Positions 53,513 through 61,888 of a stretch of 64,000 nt of DNA are shown here, piece by piece. Position 1 is the first letter of the stretch, and every line of letters begins with the position of its first letter. The notes beneath the pieces were generated by a model. The model saw only the letters and a program-made list of their open reading frames with translations, was not told the DNA's origin and did not search any database. The stretch is from contig NC_014121.1 of assembly GCF_000025565.1 (NCBI RefSeq), positions 992,001 through 1,056,000 on the forward strand, read 5' to 3'. Position numbers and translations under genes: made by a program. The DNA is from Enterobacter cloacae subsp. cloacae ATCC 13047. Its GTDB lineage: Bacteria; Pseudomonadota; Gammaproteobacteria; Enterobacterales; Enterobacteriaceae.

Positions 53513-53540
53513 CCCGCCATCTTCGGATGGCGGGCTTTCT
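53513..53540 (+). terminator. Terminator after the adhesin gene
   Basis: CCCGCCATC, loop TTCG, GATGGCGGG followed by CTTTCT: nine-base stem with a stable tetraloop, 11 bases past the stop. Confidence 0.88.
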
Positions 53541-53600
53541 GCACGCATCTACCAATCGTTGTTACACAGTCATTCACTGGGTTAATCGGGAATTTGATAA

Positions 53601-54542
53601 ATGAAAGTAACCCTTAATAAGTTTAAAAAAATAAACCTGGCGTGTGCGATTACTGCCGCGCTCAGCATATTGATATCCAGCACTGCATATTCAGCAGAAC
53701 GAGTGAAGCACGTCATCGATATACCGGAAGACGTCAAAACCACTTCAGGGAAGACGGCACCACAGCCTTACCGTCCGGTTGCGGATGTGACACCGGAACT
53801 GGCACAAATTGTGGTTTATTACCCTGAGGGGAGCGTGCCCGCGACGATTTACGTCGACCGCGAGCTGCAGTCGGTACTGCTGCCGGGGCAATTTACCGTC
53901 CTGTGCGCCGCGCCAGGCGCGCATGCGGTGGAGTCCTGGTTCAACGATCACCCTGCTTATCAGGGGAAACAAAATCCTCTGCAACAGCTCAATGCCGAGA
54001 GTGCGCAAACCTATTTTATTCAGGTTAATCCAGGTACGTCAGGAAATACGGCGGCCCTGGAAGAGCGTTCCCGGGCTGAAGCCCTGTTGAGTAAGATGCA
54101 TAAACAGACCAAAATTATTAACCGTGCATCGCAGGTAAAAACCTGTGATTACATTAATAACAGCGGTGTGGTGCTTATTCAGGAGCAAGTCCTGTTCCGC
54201 TTTGCGGCAAGTAATGCGGCAGGGATTTTTGCTGAATCCCGCAATAAGCTGGACGAGGTGGTGAAATTCACCAAAAAGGCGAATAACGTCAGTGAGATCC
54301 AGATTGTGGGTTATACCGACGCAATTGGTAGCCGTGAGGCTAACCAGCGCCTGTCTGAAGCACGTGCCGATACCGTTCGTTCATTGCTGATCGAGAAAGG
54401 GATTAAACCGGAGCTGATCAATAACACGACGGGCAAAGGAATAGCACAAAGCGCTGAAGGCTGCGGTACCTCTGCCAGCCAGCAAGCGGCAGGATGTAAC
54501 GTCAATAGCCGCCGCGTAGAAATTTTAGTGAAAAGCCACTAA
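53601..54542 (+). CDS. OmpA-family protein with signal peptide, next to the adhesin
   Basis: 313 residues. The N-terminal signal (about 1-31, hydrophobic core ACAITAALSILISS, cleavage near AYSAE) directs it to the periplasm. Residues about 32-185 are a domain I do not recognise. The C-terminal OmpA-like peptidoglycan-binding domain (about 190-313) contains IQIVGYTDAIGSREANQRLSEARADTVRSLL and ends NSRRVEILVK. Two extra cysteine pairs occur (VLCAAPG, VKTCDY and GCGTSASQQAAGC). No beta-barrel is evident. It probably tethers the adhesin or its exporter to the cell wall, an inference from position. Confidence 0.8.
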   Translation: MKVTLNKFKKINLACAITAALSILISSTAYSAERVKHVIDIPEDVKTTSGKTAPQPYRPVADVTPELAQIVVYYPEGSVPATIYVDRELQSVLLPGQFTVLCAAPGAHAVESWFNDHPAYQGKQNPLQQLNAESAQTYFIQVNPGTSGNTAALEERSRAEALLSKMHKQTKIINRASQVKTCDYINNSGVVLIQEQVLFRFAASNAAGIFAESRNKLDEVVKFTKKANNVSEIQIVGYTDAIGSREANQRLSEARADTVRSLLIEKGIKPELINNTTGKGIAQSAEGCGTSASQQAAGCNVNSRRVEILVKSH

Positions 54543-54556
54543 GTCAGCATCGATAC

Positions 54557-54596
54557 AAAAATACGGATTGCGGAGACGCTTTCCGTATTTTTTTTT
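54557..54596. terminator. Bidirectional terminator between the OmpA-like and LuxR genes
   Basis: AAAAATACGGA (54557-54567) pairs with TCCGTATTTTT (54582-54592) with an inner GCG/CGC stem; nine Ts on the forward side and five As on the other serve both convergent genes. Confidence 0.9.
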
Positions 54597-54653
54597 GTGA
54601 ATAATTTGACGGTGTTATGGAGACACGGGGGACGTGTTAGAGGCGGTGAGGGA

Positions 54654-55349
54654 TTAAGCAGTTTGTGGTTCGTACATCTTAATGTGGGCAATGCTGTAGT
54701 ACTTTTTCTTTTCTCTGATTATGTCATGGTCAATCGAGGATTTAATGATTTCGCCGCAGGAATAGATTTTCTTTAAAGAGTTAAACCCCAATTGTTTCAT
54801 TATGCTGTTGCTGTAGGTATAGGTGGTTTTGGGTTTGATGTTATATAAGGTACTGATGTCGTCAATCGTGTAGCCTGAGATCATTAACTTCAGGACACAG
54901 AACTCCATATGCGTCAGTTCGATGTGTTTTTTGACGATCCCGCTTTTGCTGGGATGACGCTGGGTATGCATTTTCCTGACGATTTCATCGTTGGTCAGAT
55001 TATTGATATTCACGAGACGATGTTTGTAATGCGAGCAAATGCATGCGAAAAGCTCCGGAAAGATATCCGAGTGGTAAGCGATGATGATCTCTTCAATGGC
55101 GTGGAGGTTTGTTTTCTGTTTTAGTGAGATAAGCCACTGAAAGTAGATGATGTTGCTATAAATAGAGTCAGGAAGCACCAGGTACAAAGTAAAAAAACTC
55201 TCTTTTTTCATACCTTTTACCCAGTCGTGTAAATGGTGCTGATTATAAAAAGAGAGAATCTCTTCTTTTTTGAACGTATTGGAAAGTAAATGGCGCAATC
55301 CGATGTTGCTGAAATGACATCTTGATAATATGACCCGCGACGTATCCAT
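54654..55349 (-). CDS. LuxR/FixJ-type transcriptional regulator
   Basis: 231 residues from the ATG at 55349, chosen because AAAGGGAT sits just upstream; an in-frame GTG at 55379 would add ten residues. The C-terminal helix-turn-helix (about residues 140-195) reads ELTHMEFCVLKLMISGYTIDDISTLYNIKPKTTYTYSNSIMKQLG, similar in style to RcsA, BglJ and EcpR-type activators. The N-terminal part has no recognisable receiver aspartate or autoinducer domain. The gene is strikingly AT-rich compared with its neighbours, a sign of transfer. It is divergent from the wza-like gene, so it may regulate that operon or the adhesin. Confidence 0.8.
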   Translation of the reverse strand: MDTSRVILSRCHFSNIGLRHLLSNTFKKEEILSFYNQHHLHDWVKGMKKESFFTLYLVLPDSIYSNIIYFQWLISLKQKTNLHAIEEIIIAYHSDIFPELFACICSHYKHRLVNINNLTNDEIVRKMHTQRHPSKSGIVKKHIELTHMEFCVLKLMISGYTIDDISTLYNIKPKTTYTYSNSIMKQLGFNSLKKIYSCGEIIKSSIDHDIIREKKKYYSIAHIKMYEPQTA

Positions 55350-55713
55350 TTTTATCCCTTTGGTTAATGTATTCTGCACGCCTCTTTTTAGTGTAAGATT
55401 TGCATGCTAACGATCTTATGATACGGTATGTATATATTTTCATTTTACACGATGTCTCAGGGTTAATATGTGAGAATAGTCTTCGCATAAATGGGAATTG
55501 TTTACGTGCCTGATGATTGGACCGCTTTCTATATTAATAATAAGAAAGTGATGTCAGGGGTTAGGATTACTCCACGTCTACAGGACATGCATACTTTTAA
55601 GGTTTATCATTTAATCAATTGTGGAATGCCACGCTTCATTCTCTCTGCACCGCCATGGGTGATTGATTAATTATAAGGAAATGTCATTTCACCGAAATGG
55701 CATAAAGAAAAGT
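55350..55713. other. Divergent intergenic region luxR/wza
   Basis: About 360 AT-rich bases that must hold the promoters of both neighbouring operons. No JUMPstart/ops element (GGCGGTAG) is visible, unlike many capsule operons. One 59-codon open frame (55491-55670) covers half of it. Confidence 0.5.
55491..55670 (+). CDS. Possible 59-residue small protein upstream of wza
   Basis: Open frame from ATG 55491 to TAA 55670: [20 protein letters not shown] ... [11 protein letters not shown]. The composition is protein-like (two Trp, mixed polar and hydrophobic residues) but there is no good ribosome site, and a stop codon directly precedes the ATG. I do not recognise it. Confidence 0.25.
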   Translation: MGIVYVPDDWTAFYINNKKVMSGVRITPRLQDMHTFKVYHLINCGMPRFILSAPPWVID

Positions 55714-56853
55714 ATGAGAAAATTGCCAGCTCTGTTTATTTTCACCACGCTATTTTTACTGGCAGGGTGTCAGATAACCCCCGGAAGCCATATTGATACC
55801 GACGGAAAAACGGTTGTCGAAACGCCCGACCCCGATAATATCAATGACGTAAAGGTGAATGTTTACCCCGTTACGCCGGCGCTGATTGAGAAATTACGTG
55901 AAAACGTCGTAGTCGCCCACGCCAATGCGGAGCTGAATAAACGACTCGAAGCGTATGAGTACCGTATTGGGGTTGGTGACATCATTATGGTCACGGTGTG
56001 GGAACATCCTGAGCTTACCACCCCGTCTGGCCAGTATCGTAGCGCCAGCGATACGGGAAACTGGGTCCATTCAGACGGCACTATTTTTTATCCGTACATC
56101 GGGAAAATCCATGTTAAGGATAAAACGGTCACTGAAGTCAGAGAGCTGATTACCGAACATCTGGCGAAATACATTGAGTCCCCACAGGTCGATGTGGGGA
56201 TTGCCGCGTTTCGCTCTCAGAAAGTGTATGTCTCTGGTGAAGTTAATCAGTCCGGGCAGCAGCCCATCACTAACGTTCCATTGACCATCATTGATGCGGT
56301 TAATCTGGCGGGTGGGCTGACTGAAAACGCAGACTGGGGGAATGCTGTTTTAACCCAGGGGGGTAAAAAATCAATCATTTCGCTGCAAGCGCTTATGCAG
56401 TATGGCGATCTGCAGCAGAACAGGTTGCTCTATTCCGGCGATATTCTGTATATCCCGCGTAATGATGATTTAAAAGTCTTTGTTATGGGCGATGTGGTGA
56501 AGCAAACCACCATGAAAATGGATCGCTCAGGCATGACGCTGACCGAAGCGTTGGGTAATGCGGAGGGCATGAATCAATTAACCAGTGATGCCAGCGGTAT
56601 TTTTGTGATCCGTTCGGAAAACAAACCGGATGCGTCAAAGGGAAAACAGGCAAATATTTATCAGCTTGATGCCAGGGATGCGACGGCGCTGGTGCTTGGC
56701 ACCGAATTCAGGCTCAAGCCGTACGATATTGTGTATGTGACGACCGCACCGATTGCGCGCTGGAACAGAGTCATTAATCAATTAATGCCAACCATTAGTG
56801 GTGTCTACAGCCTGACTGAAACGACGCGCTTCATCAGAAACTGGAGTAATTGA
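55714..56853 (+). CDS. wza: Polysaccharide export outer-membrane lipoprotein, Wza/GfcE family
   Basis: Wza-type proteins form an octameric outer-membrane channel for capsule or exopolysaccharide. From the ATG at 55714 the product is 379 residues, the E. coli Wza length, with a lipoprotein signal [19 protein letters not shown] (Cys19). In-frame starts at 55663 (TTG) and 55681 (ATG) are possible but add a hydrophilic extension. The PES domain is seen in [50 protein letters not shown] and [18 protein letters not shown], followed by repeated SLBB-type units ([18 protein letters not shown]). The wording is nearer to GfcE than to colanic-acid Wza, by memory. First gene of a trio with wzb and wzc. 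Confidence 0.88.
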   Translation: MRKLPALFIFTTLFLLAGCQITPGSHIDTDGKTVVETPDPDNINDVKVNVYPVTPALIEKLRENVVVAHANAELNKRLEAYEYRIGVGDIIMVTVWEHPELTTPSGQYRSASDTGNWVHSDGTIFYPYIGKIHVKDKTVTEVRELITEHLAKYIESPQVDVGIAAFRSQKVYVSGEVNQSGQQPITNVPLTIIDAVNLAGGLTENADWGNAVLTQGGKKSIISLQALMQYGDLQQNRLLYSGDILYIPRNDDLKVFVMGDVVKQTTMKMDRSGMTLTEALGNAEGMNQLTSDASGIFVIRSENKPDASKGKQANIYQLDARDATALVLGTEFRLKPYDIVYVTTAPIARWNRVINQLMPTISGVYSLTETTRFIRNWSN

Positions 56854-56854
56854 T

Positions 56855-57304
56855 ATGAATGGCAGGTATCAGTCCATTCTTGTCGTCTGCACAGGCAATA
56901 TTTGTCGTTCCCCGGTGGGGGAACGCATTTTGCGTTCACGCTTGCCCAATATGATCGTGGATTCCGCCGGGATTGCTGCGTTAACGGGAGAAGCGGCAGA
57001 TCCCGTAATGGTTAACACTGCACGTGAGAATGGCCTTTCGTTAGAGGGTCATTGTGCCAAACAACTTACACCGCTGATGTGTCGTGAATATGATTTGATT
57101 CTGGCCATGGAGCAAAACCATATTGAAGCCGTGACCCGCCTGGCAATGGAAGCCCGGGGAAAGACATTTTTATTCGGATATTGGCTCCAGCAAATGGAAA
57201 TTCCTGATCCTTATCGTCGGGGTCGAGATATCTCAGGTGTTATTTTTCAACAACTTTTTTCCGCTGCCGAAGAATGGGTCAAGGTTTTCCAGCAGGTTAA
57301 ATAA
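56855..57304 (+). CDS. wzb: Low-molecular-weight protein tyrosine phosphatase, Wzb/Etp family
   Basis: Wzb/Etp dephosphorylates the Wzc/Etk kinase, a cycle needed for polysaccharide export. 149 residues; the C(X)5R phosphatase loop is VVCTGNICRSP with Cys12 and Arg18, and the general-acid Asp is in IPDPYRRG. It starts one base after the wza stop codon (TGATATG), so expression is coupled. The wzc start follows after 17 bases. Confidence 0.92.
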   Translation: MNGRYQSILVVCTGNICRSPVGERILRSRLPNMIVDSAGIAALTGEAADPVMVNTARENGLSLEGHCAKQLTPLMCREYDLILAMEQNHIEAVTRLAMEARGKTFLFGYWLQQMEIPDPYRRGRDISGVIFQQLFSAAEEWVKVFQQVK

Positions 57305-57321
57305 TCAGGGCTGATTAGAGC

Positions 57322-59469
57322 ATGTTTGACAAACAGATTAGCAATTCGCAAACCGATAATGTTCCGCGGCAGGAGGATATTGACATCGTTCAACTCCTCA
57401 AAGTCTTATATTACAGTAAGGTCTGGATAGCGGCGACGACATTACTGTTTATCGCTTTCGGTATCGTTATTGCTTACACCTTAGCGCCGGTCTATAAAAG
57501 CGATGCGTTAATTCAGGTTGAGAGAAATGCATCTACGGGGCTGTTGAATAAGCTCTCTACGATGCTGCCTGAAGGTTCCGGGGTCGCTTCAGAATCTGAA
57601 ATTTCGTTAATTAAATCGCGGATGGTGATCGGTAAAACCGTGCGCGATCTGGGGCTGGATATCTCCGTGACTGAAAAGCGCTATCCGTTTGCGAATGGCC
57701 TGCTCCTGCGCCTGCTTGGTAAACCCACGGGTAACATTGAGGTTTCAACCTTAACTGTCCCCGAGGAGTTCCTGAACGAAGCGTTGATCCTGACGATAAC
57801 TGCTGCGGGTGAGTACACCCTGCAGGTCGGCGAGGCCGTTTTGCACGGTAAAGTGGGGGTTCCTCTTCACGCGCACGGCATTGATTTTATGATTGAACGT
57901 GCCGAACTGACCCAGGACACCGTGTTCATTTTACGTAAGCACAATGAATATTCGGTAATTGATGAGATCAAAAACAATATCGTCGTGGATGGAAAATCCG
58001 GGGGCAATGGGATGCTGCATCTGAGCATGACCGGCACCGATCCGGTCATGATCAGTAAAATCCTTGAAACCATCAGCCACAATTATCTTGCCCAGGACGT
58101 TGAGCGTAAGTCAGAAGAGGCCAGCAAGAGTCTGGCCTTTGTGAACGAACAATTACTGCAAATCAAAAACAATCTGGTGACGGCAGAAACGAAACTCAAT
58201 GATTTCAGAAAGAATAATGAGTCGGTGGATTTATCCCTTGAAGCGAAATTCATTTTAGACAATGTGGTGTCCATTGATACCCAACTGAATGAATTAACCT
58301 TTAAAGAAGCTGAAATATCAAAGCTCTATAAACGTTCGCATCCGGCTTATAAAGCGCTGTCAGAAAAACGTGCGGTACTGCAGGAAGAGAAAGAGAAGCT
58401 CAATCAACGTATCAGTACGATGCCGCGGACTCAGCAAGAAATTTTGAGCATGACCCGTGATGTGCAGATGGGAAATGATATCTATATGGTGCTGTTGAAT
58501 AAGCAGCATGAACTCAATATCAATAAGGCCAGCACGCTGGGCAATGTTCGCATTATTGACAATGCCGTCACGCAGCATAAGCCGATTAAACCGAAAAAAA
58601 CGTTGATTGTCATCCTGTCGGCGCTGTTGGGCTTCCTGTTCGCCTCCGGTGTGATTCTGCTACGCAACATGTTAATTAAAGGGATCAAACAACCCGCGGA
58701 GCTGGAAAAACGGGGCATCCCTGTCCACGCCGTCGTACCGCTGGCACCTGAACTGACAAAGAGCAGACGCTGCCGGGCGATTACCACCTATCAGTCTGAT
58801 GAGCTGTTAGTGAAATCGTCCCCAACCTCGCTGGCGGTCGAGGCGATAAGAGGGCTGCGGACCAGCCTTCATTTCGCCATGCTGAAGTCAGAAAATAAAA
58901 TATTAATGATTTCAGGCACCTCTCCGGGGGTGGGTAAATCCTTCGTCAGTTCAAACCTGGCGGTGCTGATGGCGCAGGCCGGTTCACGGGTGCTGCTGGT
59001 TGATTGCGATCTGAGAAGGGGATATTTGCACAGCATCTTCTCCCAGGCGGAAGGCCATGCCGGGCTTGCCGATTATCTCTCAGCGAATGTGGCGGTGTCC
59101 CAGGTGATAGAAGAGACAGAGTACCAGGGCGTCGATTTTATTGGCCGGGGAAGAATGGTCAATAACCCCGCCGAGCTGTTTATGACGGAGAAATTCCAGA
59201 CACTCGTTGACGCCTGTTCAGCGCAATACGATGTCATTCTTCTCGATACACCGCCAATTCTGAGCGTTACGGATGCCGCGATTATTGGCCGATTTGCCTC
59301 AACGTCTCTGATGGTCGTCAGGTTCGAACAGAATTCGGTCCAGGAGGTGGAAGCAGGGCTGCGTCGATTCAATCAAAACGGGATTGCCATCCAGGGGGTC
59401 ATATTCAATGGCGTTGAAAAACGCGCTTCGGCCACCTATAGCTATGGCGATTACTCATACCAGGAGTAA
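57322..59469 (+). CDS. wzc: Polysaccharide co-polymerase and tyrosine autokinase, Wzc/Etk family
   Basis: 715 residues in the inner membrane. Wzz-like chain-length domain: first membrane segment at about residues 33-53 (KVWIAATTLLFIAFGIVIAY), periplasmic coiled region, second membrane segment at about 428-447 (LIVILSALLGFLFASGVILL). The cytoplasmic BY-kinase has Walker A GTSPGVGKS (Lys539), Walker A' VLLVDCDLRRG (Asp561, Asp563) and Walker B VILLDTPP. The C-terminal tail carries four tyrosines (706, 708, 711, 713) as autophosphorylation sites, fewer than I recall for E. coli Wzc. No glycosyltransferase, flippase or polymerase gene follows. Confidence 0.92.
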   Translation: MFDKQISNSQTDNVPRQEDIDIVQLLKVLYYSKVWIAATTLLFIAFGIVIAYTLAPVYKSDALIQVERNASTGLLNKLSTMLPEGSGVASESEISLIKSRMVIGKTVRDLGLDISVTEKRYPFANGLLLRLLGKPTGNIEVSTLTVPEEFLNEALILTITAAGEYTLQVGEAVLHGKVGVPLHAHGIDFMIERAELTQDTVFILRKHNEYSVIDEIKNNIVVDGKSGGNGMLHLSMTGTDPVMISKILETISHNYLAQDVERKSEEASKSLAFVNEQLLQIKNNLVTAETKLNDFRKNNESVDLSLEAKFILDNVVSIDTQLNELTFKEAEISKLYKRSHPAYKALSEKRAVLQEEKEKLNQRISTMPRTQQEILSMTRDVQMGNDIYMVLLNKQHELNINKASTLGNVRIIDNAVTQHKPIKPKKTLIVILSALLGFLFASGVILLRNMLIKGIKQPAELEKRGIPVHAVVPLAPELTKSRRCRAITTYQSDELLVKSSPTSLAVEAIRGLRTSLHFAMLKSENKILMISGTSPGVGKSFVSSNLAVLMAQAGSRVLLVDCDLRRGYLHSIFSQAEGHAGLADYLSANVAVSQVIEETEYQGVDFIGRGRMVNNPAELFMTEKFQTLVDACSAQYDVILLDTPPILSVTDAAIIGRFASTSLMVVRFEQNSVQEVEAGLRRFNQNGIAIQGVIFNGVEKRASATYSYGDYSYQE

Positions 59470-59765
59470 TTCATCTCTCTTCTTTTAAGGAATAAGTCTT
59501 GACAGGCCGGGAATGTGTAATATTCCTAATGCCTGTTGACTTGTTCCTGGTTAAAAGTTCCCGTTATGTAATGCAGTCTGAATGCCAATTCCAGATAAAA
59601 ATGCCAGAATTAATACCAAGGAATGCTCTTAAAATCTAAATTAATGAACCATCAGGGAACCACAAGGGGGGATAAACAGTAATCAACGGATGTGAAGTAG
59701 TTATTTAGAGTGGTGATGTTATATTTTGAAAAAATGTAATGATTCCGAAATAAAGAGTCGATTAA
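59470..59765 (+). other. Intergenic region wzc/tpsA with candidate promoter
   Basis: 296 bases without a gene. A consensus -35 TTGACA at 59499-59504 is followed after 16 bases by a weak -10 TATTCC (59521-59526). The same place holds TATTCCTAATGC (59521-59532), also found upstream of the adhesin. No terminator for wzc is apparent, so read-through into tpsA is possible. Confidence 0.4.
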
Positions 59766-60702
59766 ATGAATAGTAATAAAAATAAAGTCTTTCAACTCGA
59801 GTTGAAGTGGCATCCTGTTGCCGCTTCTGTGCTACTCGCTCTGCCAATTGTTGCGCACTCAGCAGAGATCAACATCAAGAACGGCGTGGTTTATACTGCC
59901 GGGAATGTGCCTGTCATTAACATTAATAAAGCCAACGATAAGGGGCTTTCTCATAATGTGTATGACAACTTAAACGTTGATAAGAATGGCCTTATCTTCA
60001 ATAACAGCATGACTGAATCAAATACCGTTCTGGCGGGTAAGATTCAGGGGAACAGCAATCTGACGTCCGGGACGGCGAAAGTCATCCTGAACGAAGTCAC
60101 GTCTAAAAATGCCTCTGCGATTAACGGCATGATGGAAGTGGCCGGCGATAAAGCCGATTTAATTATTGCTAACCCGAACGGTATTACCGTTAACGGTGGC
60201 GGCGCCATTAACACCAGTAAACTGACCCTGACAACCGGTACGCCGGATATTCAGAACGATCAGTTAGCGGGTTATTCTGTTAACGGTGGCACCATTACGC
60301 TGGGTAAACTGAATAACGCCAGCCCGACGGAAATTTTGTCTCGCAATGTTGTCGTGACCGATAAAGTCACAGCTAACGAGCTGAACGTTGTCGCCGGTAA
60401 TAACTACGTTAACGCTGCAGGTCAGGTGACCGGTTCAGTAACCGCAGCCGGAACGCGTAATGCCAACAGCATTGACGTTGCTGCGCTGGGCGGTATGTAT
60501 GCCAATAAGATTAACCTCGTCAGCACCGAAAGCGGTGTCGGCGTGCGTAACCAGGGCATTATTGCGGGTGGCATCAACGGCGTAAATATTGACGCTAACG
60601 GTCAGTTGCTGAACAACACTGCGCGCATTGAGTCCTCTGGTCAGATCAATATTAAAACCAACGGCGCACTGAGCAACGTCACCGGGGATATTACCTCTGT
60701 GG
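59766..60702 (+). pseudogene. Filamentous haemagglutinin/TpsA secretion-domain fragment, cut by IS903
   Basis: The first 312 codons of a two-partner-secretion exoprotein. The long signal region (MNSNKNKVFQLELKWHPVAASVLLALPIVAHSA) is followed by the TPS domain with AEINIKNGVVY, LIIANPNGITVNGGGAINTSKLTLTTG (NPNGI motif) and the start of a haemagglutinin beta-helix (GGMYANKINLVSTESGVGVRNQGIIAGG). Normal members have well over 1,000 residues. The frame runs into the IS903 left end and stops at 60713. No TpsB transporter gene is present, so the fragment cannot be a working adhesin. Confidence 0.88.
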
Positions 60703-61759
60703 GGCTTTGTTGAATAAATCGAACTTTTGCTGAGTTGAAGGATCAGATCACGTATCTTCCCGACAACGCAGACCGTTCCGTGGCAAAGCAAAAGTTCAAA
60801 ATCACCAACTGGCCCACCTACAATAAAGCCCTCATCAACCGTGGCTCCATAACTTTCTGGCTGGATGATGAAGCTATTCAGGCCTGGTATGAGTCAGCAA
60901 CACCTTCTTCACGAGGCAGACCTCAGCGCTATTCTGACCTTGCCATCACTACTGTGCTGGTCATTAAACGCGTATTCAGGCTGACCCTGCGGGCTGCGCA
61001 GGGCTTTATTGATTCCATTTTTTCTCTGATGAACGTTCCGCTACGCTGCCCGGATTACAGCTGTGTCAGCAGGCGGGCAAAGTCGGTTAATGTCAGTTTC
61101 AAAACGCCCACCCGGGGTGAAATCGCACACCTGGTAATTGATTCCACCGGGCTGAAGGTCTTCGGTGAAGGCGAGTGGAAAGTCAAAAAGCATGGCCAGG
61201 AACGCCGCCGTATCTGGCGTAAGCTGCATCTCGCCGTTGACAGTAAAACACATGAAATCATCTGCGCTGACCTGTCGCTGAACAACGTTACGGACTCAGA
61301 GGCCTTCCCCGGGTTAATCCGGCAAACCCACCGGAAAATCAGGTCAGCCGCCGCCGATGGCGCTTACGATACCCGGCTATGTCACGATGAACTGCGGCGT
61401 AAGAAAATCAGCGCGCTTATCCCTCCCCGAAAAGGTGCGGGTTACTGGCCCGGTGAATATGCAGACCGTAACCGTGCAGTGGCTAATCAGCGAATGACCG
61501 GGAGTAATGCGCGGTGGAAATGGACAACAGATTACAACCGTCGCTCGATAGCGGAAACGGCGATGTACCGGGTAAAACAGCTGTTCGGGGGTTCACTGAC
61601 GCTGCGTGACTACGATGGTCAGGTTGCGGAGGCTATGGCCCTGGTACGAGCGCTGAACAAAATGACGAAAGCAGGTATACCTGAAAGCGTGCGTATTGCC
61701 TGAAAACACAACCCGCTACGGGGGAGACTTACCCGAAATCTGATTTATTCAACAAAGCC
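60703..61759 (+). mobile_element. IS903-type insertion sequence (IS5 family), complete
   Basis: Exactly 1,057 bases between perfect 18-base inverted repeats GGCTTTGTTGAATAAATC (60703-60720) and GATTTATTCAACAAAGCC (61742-61759). It contains an intact transposase. IS903 normally duplicates 9 bases of target, but the left flank CCTCTGTGG (60694-60702) and right flank ATTCCATTA (61760-61768) differ, so one side has been lost or rearranged after insertion. Confidence 0.96.
60780..61703 (+). CDS. IS903 transposase (IS5 family, DDE)
   Basis: 307 residues from the GTG at 60780, the known IS903 length (VAKQKFKITNWPTYNKALIN); the longer ATG frame from 60735 adds 15 non-family residues. The DDE residues lie in HLVIDSTGLK, AAADGAYDTR and RRSIAETAMYRVKQLFGG. 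No frameshift or internal stop, so the element looks active. Confidence 0.95.
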   Translation: MAKQKFKITNWPTYNKALINRGSITFWLDDEAIQAWYESATPSSRGRPQRYSDLAITTVLVIKRVFRLTLRAAQGFIDSIFSLMNVPLRCPDYSCVSRRAKSVNVSFKTPTRGEIAHLVIDSTGLKVFGEGEWKVKKHGQERRRIWRKLHLAVDSKTHEIICADLSLNNVTDSEAFPGLIRQTHRKIRSAAADGAYDTRLCHDELRRKKISALIPPRKGAGYWPGEYADRNRAVANQRMTGSNARWKWTTDYNRRSIAETAMYRVKQLFGGSLTLRDYDGQVAEAMALVRALNKMTKAGIPESVRIA

Positions 61760-61885
61760 ATTCCATTACGTCGTCTGGGTAAATGCGACGAGGTTGCCAA
61801 TACCGTCGTTTATCTGGGCTCCACTGCCTCCAGCTACATTGTGGGTCAAACCATCGTTATCGATGGCGGCCTGGTGATGCGGTGA
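61760..61885 (+). pseudogene. 3' fragment of a FabG-like short-chain dehydrogenase
   Basis: The 41 codons right after IS903 read IPLRRLGKCDEVANTVVYLG ... ASSYIVGQTIVIDGGLVMR and stop at 61885. This is the C-terminal end of 3-oxoacyl-ACP reductase-type SDRs (RxGxxxEVA...FLxSxxASYxTGQxxxxDGG). The Rossmann glycine motif and catalytic Ser-Tyr-Lys were in the missing 5' part. It ends four bases before the dehydratase gene, so it belonged to that operon. Confidence 0.88.
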
Positions 61886-61888
61886 TTT

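Noticed and set aside
60735..60779. Longer N-terminus for the IS903 transposase
   Set aside because: The 15 extra codons do not belong to the family; the GTG at 60780 gives the standard 307 residues.
61760..61768. 9-base target duplication of IS903
   Set aside because: ATTCCATTA on the right does not match CCTCTGTGG on the left; this absence is reported as evidence for a deletion.
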